DNA from: Myxococcota bacterium
Lineage (GTDB): Bacteria; Myxococcota_A; UBA9160; PR03
Assembly (NCBI GenBank): GCA_025453505.1
Contig: JALOQG010000116.1
Span: forward strand, 1-8,013
Length of the DNA: 8,013 nucleotides
Direction of reading: 5' to 3'
Of this stretch, positions 1-5,177 are shown piece after piece. How positions within the stretch are numbered: position 1 is the first letter of the stretch; each line of letters begins with the position of its first letter. The notes under the pieces were generated by a model. That model did no database searches and was not told the origin of the DNA. It saw nothing but the letters and a program-made list of their open reading frames with translations. The position numbers and the translations under genes are program-made.

Positions 1-900
1 CTCGGCGATGTTGCGCAAGAGGTCGTCGAGCACGAAGAGCCGCCGTTCGGCGTAGATGTGGAAGAGATCCTTCGTGTGCAGCACGCCGACGATGCGGTCG
101 AGGCCTCCGTCGCAGACGGGGACGCGCGTGTAGCCCTGCTCGCGCGTCTCTTCGAGCAGCGCTTCGAGCGGCCTCGTGCGCTCGACCGCATAGATCCGGC
201 TGCGCGGCACCATCACGTCGGACACCTTGGTGCGCGCGAGCCGGAAGACGTTGCCGAGCAGCATGCCGGTGTCGGGACGCAGCGCGCCGGCCTCGCGCGC
301 CTCGTCCACCAGCAGCGAGAGCTCTTCGGGCGAATGCGTGCCGTGGCCGTCGATGCGGTGCACGCCGAACATCCGCACGATCGCGTTGCCCGCGCCGTTC
401 ATCACGACGAGCGCGGGGCGGAAGACGCGTCCGAAGAGCAGCAGCGGCGCCGAGCAGGCCAGCGCGACGGGCCCGGGCCGATCGAGCGCCAGCGCCTTCG
501 GCGCCAGCTCGCCCAGCACGACGTGCAGGAAGGTGATCGCGGCGAACGAGATCGCGACGGCCACGGTGTGGACGTGACGCATGTCCTCGAAACCGGAGGC
601 GCGGAAGATCGGTTCGAGAATGCCCGCCAGCGCCGGCTCGCCGATCCAGCCGAGACCGAGGCTCGCGAGCGTGATGCCGAGCTGCGTCGCGGCGATCGCG
701 TCGTCGAGGCGTGTCACCGCGCGCATCGCCGAGCCCGCGCCCGGCCGGCCCTCCGCCACCCACAGCTTGAGCTGCGAGCGCCGCACGGCGACGAGCGCGA
801 ACTCGGTCGCGACGAAGTAGCCGTTGATCGCGACCAGCACGAACACGCCCACGAGGCCCGCGAGCGAGATGCCGACGTCGGCTAGCTCGCCGTCGCTCAC
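1..900 (-). CDS. CNNM/CBS-domain membrane protein of the HlyC/CorC (TlyC) class, partial (C-terminus beyond left edge)
   Basis: Three hundred codons are open from a GTG at 900 to the left edge, so the C-terminus is missing. The N-terminal part (about residues 10-190) is a CNNM (DUF21) membrane domain with hydrophobic stretches near 11-27, 68-100, 113-132 and 143-160. It carries family hallmarks: ASLGLGWIGEPA at 79-90 and LGELAPKALA at 129-138. HSPEELSLLVDEAREAG (189-205) leads into the first CBS domain, with VMVPRSRI at 229-236 and a TRVPV...IVGVLHTKDLF block near 260-283. The second CBS and the CorC_HlyC domain would lie outside the window. Characterised relatives are implicated in Mg2+ or other divalent-cation transport; the hemolysin label is historical. 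The GTG overlaps the stop of the upstream ATPase gene (GTGA), and only a weak GGA-rich site precedes it, so translation probably depends on coupling. The family call is firm; the substrate is unknown. Confidence 0.93.
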   Translation of the reverse strand, partial: MSDGELADVGISLAGLVGVFVLVAINGYFVATEFALVAVRRSQLKLWVAEGRPGAGSAMRAVTRLDDAIAATQLGITLASLGLGWIGEPALAGILEPIFRASGFEDMRHVHTVAVAISFAAITFLHVVLGELAPKALALDRPGPVALACSAPLLLFGRVFRPALVVMNGAGNAIVRMFGVHRIDGHGTHSPEELSLLVDEAREAGALRPDTGMLLGNVFRLARTKVSDVMVPRSRIYAVERTRPLEALLEETREQGYTRVPVCDGGLDRIVGVLHTKDLFHIYAERRLFVLDDLLRNIAE

Positions 901-1802
901 GTCCGTTCCGCCGCTTCGAGCGCGAGGCGGCCGGCGAGATCGTCCACGAAGTGCTTCGCGACGCGGCCGGAGCGGCCCGAGCGGTCGAGCGCGAAGCGCA
1001 GCGCCTCGGCGTGCAGTCGCTCGCGCGGCACGTCGAGGCCCGCCTTGTCCGCGTAGCGCTCGACGATGCGCAGGTAGGTCGGCTGGTCGAAGCCGTAGTA
1101 GCCGAGGATCAGGCCGAAGCGATCCGCGAGCGAGAGTTTCTCTTCGAGCGCTTCGCCGACGTGCAGCTCGCCGTTCTCGTCGACGCGCACGGCGCGGTTG
1201 TCGGAGATGCGCTGCGGCACCAGATGGCGGCGGTTGCTGGTCGCGATGATGCGCACGTTCTCCGGCAGCGCCTCGACGCTGCCTTCGAGCGCGGCCTTGA
1301 GCTCGCGCATGCCGGGCTCGCCGTCGTCGAACGAAAGGTCGTCGCAGAAGACCAGGAAGCGCTGCGGCAGGCCGCGCAGCGCGGCGACCACGTCGGGCAG
1401 ATGGAGCAGATCGTCGCGCCGCACTTCGACGAGGCGCAGACCGCGCGCGCCGAAGCGCGGCAGCAGTCCCTTGACCGAAGAGGACTTGCCCGTGCCGCGC
1501 TCGCCGAAGAGCAGCACGTGGTTCGCGGGCAGCCCGCGCACGAACTGTTCGGTGTTGCGGACCAGCTCCGCGACGGAGCGCTCGACGCCGATCAGGTCGG
1601 CGAGATCGACCGCCTGCGGATCGGCGATCGGGACGAGCCGGCCCGGACCCTCGCGCGCATCCCAGCGGAACGCGACGTGGCGGGCGGCGACGGCGGGCGC
1701 CAGCCGGGCGCCCGCATGCCGCTCGAGCCATCGCTCTGCGAGATCGAGCACGCGTTCGATGCGGGAGAGCAGGTCTCCGAGCCGGGCCACCCTGCGCACC
1801 AT
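897..1802 (-). CDS. DUF815-family P-loop (AAA-type) ATPase
   Basis: This 301-residue protein has the pattern of DUF815 ATPases. The Walker A loop is GERGTGKSS at 100-108, the Walker B-like strand FLVFCDDLSF spans 149-158, and a sensor-1-like ATSNRRHLVP spans 187-196. GRSGRVAKHF near 276-285 may supply a sensor-2 arginine. The first 90 residues are a helical, Arg- and Leu-rich region typical of the family. No signal peptide or membrane segment is seen, so it is probably cytoplasmic. The molecular role of DUF815 proteins is not established. The ATG at 1802 is supported by GGGAG at 1811-1815, 8 nt upstream. Its stop overlaps the start of the CNNM/CBS gene by GTGA, implying a two-gene operon read leftward from the gap it shares with the GH31 gene. 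A link between ATPase and transporter is inference from position only. Confidence 0.93.
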   Translation of the reverse strand: MVRRVARLGDLLSRIERVLDLAERWLERHAGARLAPAVAARHVAFRWDAREGPGRLVPIADPQAVDLADLIGVERSVAELVRNTEQFVRGLPANHVLLFGERGTGKSSSVKGLLPRFGARGLRLVEVRRDDLLHLPDVVAALRGLPQRFLVFCDDLSFDDGEPGMRELKAALEGSVEALPENVRIIATSNRRHLVPQRISDNRAVRVDENGELHVGEALEEKLSLADRFGLILGYYGFDQPTYLRIVERYADKAGLDVPRERLHAEALRFALDRSGRSGRVAKHFVDDLAGRLALEAAERT

Positions 1803-1858
1803 AGCGGACGCTCCCGGCGCGACTCCGCAGCCATGCCCCTGCGGCTAGACTGCGCGCC
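1803..1858. promoter_or_regulatory. Divergent intergenic region between the ATPase and GH31 genes
   Basis: This 56-bp gap separates two genes transcribed away from each other, so it must hold both promoters unless one lies inside a coding region. The rightward promoter is visible as TAGACT at 1846-1851. For the leftward gene only the Shine-Dalgarno (GGGAG on the minus strand, 1811-1815) is clear; I see no convincing -10 or -35 on that strand. No operator-like palindrome of note was found. Confidence 0.5.
1846..1851 (+). promoter_or_regulatory. Putative -10 hexamer (TAGACT) for a leaderless GH31 transcript
   Basis: TAGACT fits the TANNNT form of a bacterial -10 element and ends 7 nt before the GTG at 1859. 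That distance places the expected transcription start at or next to the first base of the start codon, and no Shine-Dalgarno lies between. No good -35 hexamer is seen about 17 bp upstream. The leaderless reading is inference from spacing. Confidence 0.55.
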
Positions 1859-4333
1859 GTGAGACGCAGGACGCGAACCACGCGCTTTGCGCCGGCCGGC
1901 GCGGTGCTCCGCTGGACGGCGACCGGCGCGGGCGGTGTCGATCTCGACCTCGGCGAAGGCGTCGCGCGGGTCGAGATCGCGCGCGACGGGAGCGTGCGCA
2001 TCCGCGCCGTGAACGGTCGCGCGCTACCCGCCGACGCGTCGGACGCGCTCGGCCGCACGCCCTGGGACGCCTCGAACGCCGAGCCCTTCCCGCTCGAACC
2101 GGCCGGCGTGGCGCTCGCTTTCGACGGCGCCGGCGGCCAGGCGCGCGTCGAGATCGCCGAGCGCCCGTTCGCGATCCGGATCTACGAACGCGGCGGACGC
2201 GAGATCGCGCACCTCTTCGAGTTCGGCTTCGCGCCGGGCGGCGCCGGCCGCGTCGCGCTCGCGACGGCGCCGGGCGAACGCTTCTTCGGACTCGGCGCGA
2301 AGACGGGACCGCTCGACCGCCGCGGCCGCCGCTACGAGCTGCGCAACCGCGATCACCCGGTCGGCCTCGGGACCGACCCGCTCTATCACTCGATCCCGTT
2401 CCTGCTGCGCCTGCTCTCCGCGGAGGGCGACAAGCCGCGCAGCGACGGCTTCTTCCTCGACGGCTGCGCGCCGTGCGACTTCGACGTCGCGGCCGGCGAC
2501 CGCTCGCGCGTCGTCGCGACGAGCCGCGCGAACGGGCTCGACGTCACGATCGTGCCCGGCCCCGCGCCCGCCGACGTGCTGCGCCGCTACACGGCGCGCA
2601 CCGGCCGCAGCGCGCGCCCGCCGCTCTGGGCGATCGGCCACCACCAGTCGCGCTGGGGCTACGCGAGCGCGCGTACGATGCGAAGGATCGCGAAGGAAGC
2701 GCGCCGCCACCGGGTTCCGACCGACGCGATCCACTTCGACATCGACCACATGGACGGCTACCGCGTCTTCACCTGGCATCCGCGCCGCTTCCCGGATCCG
2801 AAGGGGCTGGTGGGCGAGCTGCTCGAGTCCGGTTTCCGCAGCGTGCCGATCGTCGATCCGGGCGTGAAGGTCGACGAACGCTGGCCGGTGTATCGCGACG
2901 GCCGCGAGCACGACGTGTACCTGCGCCGCGAAGACGGCTCGCCGTTCTCGCTGCGCGTGTGGCCGAAGGAAGCGGCGCTGCCGGACTTCGGCCGGCCGGA
3001 GGTGCGCGCGTGGTGGGGCGCGCAGCACGCGCCGCTGCTCGACGCCGGCGTCGCGGGCATCTGGAACGACATGAACGAGCCCGCCGGCTGGAAGCGCGAC
3101 GTGCGCGCGGGCCGGCTGATCTTGCCCTTGCAGGCGCAGGATCTCGCGGGCGTGCGCCAGTCGGATCCCGCCGATCCGAAGCGCAAGGTGCTGCACGAGA
3201 CGGTGCGCAACGCGTACGGCCATCTCGAATGCCGCGCGACGCACGAGGCGCTGCTCGCGTTCGCCCCCGATCGGCGCCCGTTCCTGCTCTCGCGCTCGGG
3301 CCACGCCGGCATCCAGCGCTGGGCGGCGCTTTGGACCGGCGACACGCAGAGCTCGTGGCCGCAGCTCGCGCTTTCGCTGCGCATGCTGCTCGGGCTCTCG
3401 CTCTCGGGCGTGCCGTTCTGCGGCGCCGACATCGGCGGCTTCCACGGCTGGTGCTCGCCCGAGCTCTTCGCGCGCTGGATGCAGCTCGGCGCGCTGTATC
3501 CGTTCGCCCGCACGCACTCGATGTGGCTCAAGCACCGGCAGGAGCCGTGGCGCTTCGGCGCGCGCGTCCTGTCGATCGCGCGCAGCGCGCTCGAGCTGCG
3601 CATGCGCCTGCTCCCCTATCTGTATGGACTCTTCTGTGAGGCCGAGGCGACCGGCGCGCCCGTGTGGCGCCCGCTCTTCTGGCATCACCCGGACGATCCG
3701 CGCGCCGCGGCGATCGAGGACCAGGTGCTGGTCGGCCGCGATCTGCTCATCGCGCCGGTGCTCGCGCGCGGCGCTACGGCGCGCGAGGTGTACCTGCCCG
3801 CGGGCGTGTGGACCGCGCTCGACGACGACGCGCGCTACGTCGGCCCGCGCACCGTGCGCGTCGCGGCGGCGCTCGAACGCATTCCGATCTTCGTGCGCGG
3901 CGGCAGCGTGATTGCGACGCGCAGCCCCGTGCGTCACGTCGGCGAGGAGCCCGAGGAGCCGCTCGTGCTCGAGGTCTACCCGGGCGGCGACACCACGACG
4001 GAAGTGGTCGAGGACGACGGCGAGTCCTTCGCGTACCGGCGCGGCGAGGAAGCGCGTACGACGGTTCGGCTGCGCAGCCGTGCGAGCGGCCGCCTGCGCC
4101 TCGAAGTGGGCCCGCGCGAGGGCGGGTTCGCGATCGCGCCGCGCCTCGTGCGCGCCGCGATCCACGGCTGCCCGCCGCCGACCGGCGTGTGGGTGGACGC
4201 CGTGCGGCTGCCCGCCGCCGACGTGCCGGACGAGGCGATCGGCGCGACCTGGAGCTGGGAGAGCGGCGTCCTGCACGTGCGCTGGCGCGACCTCGGGACG
4301 AGCCGCTCGATCGAAGTCGAACCGGCGCCGTGA
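1859..4333 (+). CDS. Glycoside hydrolase family 31 protein (alpha-glucosidase type)
   Basis: This is a full-length GH31 enzyme of 824 residues, expected to release alpha-linked sugars, most often glucose, by a retaining mechanism. An N-terminal beta-sandwich (about 1-250) contains FFGLGAKTG at 142-150. The catalytic barrel begins near HHQSRWGY (261-268) and has the -1 subsite motif HFDIDHMDGY (292-301). The nucleophile is D404 in IWNDMNEP, and the acid/base is D495 in LWTGDTQSSW. R479 and H553 (SRSGHAG, RTHS) are the usual substrate-contact residues. CGADIGGF lies at 521-528. C-terminal beta domains follow from about 635. Two small departures from the usual pattern are WPK (368-370) where family members commonly have WPG, and the T after the acid/base Asp. 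No signal peptide is present, suggesting a cytoplasmic enzyme. The GTG start is supported by the TAGACT box 7 nt upstream. Exact substrate (maltose, isomaltose, xyloside) cannot be fixed by reading. Confidence 0.95.
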   Translation: MRRRTRTTRFAPAGAVLRWTATGAGGVDLDLGEGVARVEIARDGSVRIRAVNGRALPADASDALGRTPWDASNAEPFPLEPAGVALAFDGAGGQARVEIAERPFAIRIYERGGREIAHLFEFGFAPGGAGRVALATAPGERFFGLGAKTGPLDRRGRRYELRNRDHPVGLGTDPLYHSIPFLLRLLSAEGDKPRSDGFFLDGCAPCDFDVAAGDRSRVVATSRANGLDVTIVPGPAPADVLRRYTARTGRSARPPLWAIGHHQSRWGYASARTMRRIAKEARRHRVPTDAIHFDIDHMDGYRVFTWHPRRFPDPKGLVGELLESGFRSVPIVDPGVKVDERWPVYRDGREHDVYLRREDGSPFSLRVWPKEAALPDFGRPEVRAWWGAQHAPLLDAGVAGIWNDMNEPAGWKRDVRAGRLILPLQAQDLAGVRQSDPADPKRKVLHETVRNAYGHLECRATHEALLAFAPDRRPFLLSRSGHAGIQRWAALWTGDTQSSWPQLALSLRMLLGLSLSGVPFCGADIGGFHGWCSPELFARWMQLGALYPFARTHSMWLKHRQEPWRFGARVLSIARSALELRMRLLPYLYGLFCEAEATGAPVWRPLFWHHPDDPRAAAIEDQVLVGRDLLIAPVLARGATAREVYLPAGVWTALDDDARYVGPRTVRVAAALERIPIFVRGGSVIATRSPVRHVGEEPEEPLVLEVYPGGDTTTEVVEDDGESFAYRRGEEARTTVRLRSRASGRLRLEVGPREGGFAIAPRLVRAAIHGCPPPTGVWVDAVRLPAADVPDEAIGATWSWESGVLHVRWRDLGTSRSIEVEPAP

Positions 4334-4518
4334 CGCGCGCCTTCGACCCGCGCGTGGGCCTGTGCTCGACCTGCCGCTTCGCCGTCGTGCAAGAGAGCGC
4401 GAAAGGCGCCGCATTCTGGCGCTGTTCCCGCGCTCGAAGCGATCCGCGTTATCCGCCCTATCCGCCGCTGCCCGTCCATGCCTGTCCAGGTTTCGAGGCG
4501 ATCTCGCCGGACGCCTGA
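4330..4518 (+). CDS. Small conserved-looking Cys4 protein (possible metal-binding knuckle)
   Basis: This is a 62-residue protein starting at a GTG that overlaps the GH31 stop (GTGA), so it is probably translated by coupling. It has four cysteines: a CSTC pair at C12 and C15, then C32 in FWRCSRA, then C52 in HACPGF. The spacing is C-x2-C-x16-C-x19-C, suitable for a single Zn2+ or a small Fe-S site, although no ligand is proven. Between the last two Cys is a Pro/Tyr-rich stretch, DPRYPPYPPLPV (38-49). From memory, similar short proteins with a DPRF-YP-LPV-C-GF ending occur as hypothetical proteins in several proteobacteria, but I cannot confirm that here. The Cys spacing and the tight overlap argue that it is a real gene rather than chance. 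Function is unknown, and nothing ties it to glycoside hydrolysis except position. Confidence 0.75.
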   Translation: MTRAFDPRVGLCSTCRFAVVQESAKGAAFWRCSRARSDPRYPPYPPLPVHACPGFEAISPDA

Positions 4519-4539
4519 CCCACGCCGCATTTCTCCTGA

Positions 4540-4557
4540 CGCGAATCGCGCGAATCG
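4540..4557. repeat. Perfect tandem duplication of the 9-mer CGCGAATCG
   Basis: CGCGAATCG occurs at 4540-4548 and again immediately at 4549-4557. It lies in the non-coding gap ahead of the PEP-CTERM gene. Two adjacent direct copies could be a binding site for a regulator or simply a small slippage product. Such short GC-rich words are common in this genome, so significance is modest. Confidence 0.6.
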
Positions 4558-4570
4558 TCCACCTGTAGAT

Positions 4571-4592
4571 GGGGCGATCCGCCCCTTTGCTT
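4571..4592 (+). terminator. Candidate intrinsic terminator after the GH31/Cys4 pair
   Basis: GGGGCG (4571-4576) and CGCCCC (4580-4585) can form a perfect 6-bp GC stem around an ATC loop, followed by TTTGCTT (4586-4592). The short T-rich tail stands out in a GC-rich background. It lies 53 bp after the Cys4 stop and 22 bp before the next start codon. The three-base loop is tight and the T run is interrupted, so efficiency is uncertain. If the next gene's promoter lies upstream of it, it could instead be a leader attenuator. Confidence 0.5.
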
Positions 4593-4613
4593 GCAGCAGC
4601 GGGAGAACTCCTC

Positions 4614-5177
4614 GTGGCACATCGGATCTGCATGCGGCTGGCGCTCGTCGCGCTCGCCGGACTCGGGCTCGGGGCGATCGCGCCGGCCGCGCACGCGGCG
4701 GTCTTCGGACCGCTGGAACTCGTCGCACCGAGCGACGTCGGTGGCGAGCCGCTGACCGGCGACCTCACGGTCGACGTGGCGAGCGTCCCCGTCGTCGGAC
4801 CCACCGCGATGCGCCTCACGGACGTGACCGCGGCCGCCGCTGGTTTCAGCATCACGCTCGACCCGACGCTCGCGACGCCGGCGCTCGGCGCGGTGCAGGC
4901 CGACGGCAGCTTCCTCATCCCGACGCTCTTCCTGCGCCTCGACGAGGGCTTCGGTCCGTTCGACCTCGCGATCCCGAACGTCACCGGAACGCTCGCCTTC
5001 GATCTCGCCGGCGCCGTCACGGGACTCGTGTCTTCCTTCGAGATCGACACCGGTTCCGGCATCGCGCTCGTGACCATCACCGCCCAGATTCCCGAGCCCG
5101 GCACCGCGCTGCTCGTCGCGCTCGGAGTTTCGTTCGTCGCCGTGCGTTCGCGCGCACGCCAGGAGATCGCCCGATGA
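4614..5177 (+). CDS. PEP-CTERM sorting-domain exported protein
   Basis: This is a 187-residue secreted protein. The N-terminus has a basic start, a long Leu/Ala/Gly core (about 9-24) and a signal peptidase site after AHA (26-28). The mature part is a hydrophobic, Thr/Val/Asp-rich, probably all-beta domain that I do not recognise. The C-terminus is a textbook PEP-CTERM signal: PEPGT at 160-164, a membrane segment to about 177, then the Arg-rich tail RSRARQEIAR. Such proteins are processed by an exosortase and are linked to exopolysaccharide or surface matrix; no exosortase gene lies in the window. I chose the GTG at 4614 because GGGAG (4601-4605) is 8 nt upstream. An ATG at 4632 would also give a signal peptide but lacks a site. 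An ATG at 4569 sits at the terminator-like hairpin and is unlikely. The stop overlaps the hydrolase start (ATGA). Confidence 0.9.
   Translation: MAHRICMRLALVALAGLGLGAIAPAAHAAVFGPLELVAPSDVGGEPLTGDLTVDVASVPVVGPTAMRLTDVTAAAAGFSITLDPTLATPALGAVQADGSFLIPTLFLRLDEGFGPFDLAIPNVTGTLAFDLAGAVTGLVSSFEIDTGSGIALVTITAQIPEPGTALLVALGVSFVAVRSRARQEIAR

Larger units (their letters stand above)
4519..4613 (+). promoter_or_regulatory. Intergenic region upstream of the PEP-CTERM gene
   Basis: This 95-bp gap holds, in order, a perfect tandem 9-mer (4540-4557), a GC-rich hairpin with a T-rich tail (4571-4592) and the GGGAG ribosome-binding site (4601-4605) for the next gene. I see no convincing -35/-10 pair, so the promoter for the PEP-CTERM/hydrolase pair is not identified. 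Confidence 0.5.

Noticed and set aside
58..885. Plus-strand open frame of 275 codons antisense to the CNNM/CBS gene
   Set aside because: Composition is His/Arg/Asp/Ala repeats without motifs, whereas the opposite strand encodes clear CNNM and CBS signatures over the same interval.
951..1862. Plus-strand open frame of 303 codons antisense to the DUF815 gene
   Set aside because: No motifs, and the opposite strand has Walker A, Walker B and sensor motifs in frame.
4569..4613. Earlier ATG start for the PEP-CTERM gene
   Set aside because: The codon abuts the terminator-like hairpin, has no ribosome-binding site and would lengthen the signal peptide. GTG 4614 has a well-spaced GGGAG.
4478..5173. 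In-frame upstream extension of the hydrolase to an ATG at 4478
   Set aside because: The extension is Arg-rich junk that runs through the Cys4 and PEP-CTERM genes in another frame. The ATG at 5174 has AGGAG 8 nt upstream and a signal peptide directly after it.
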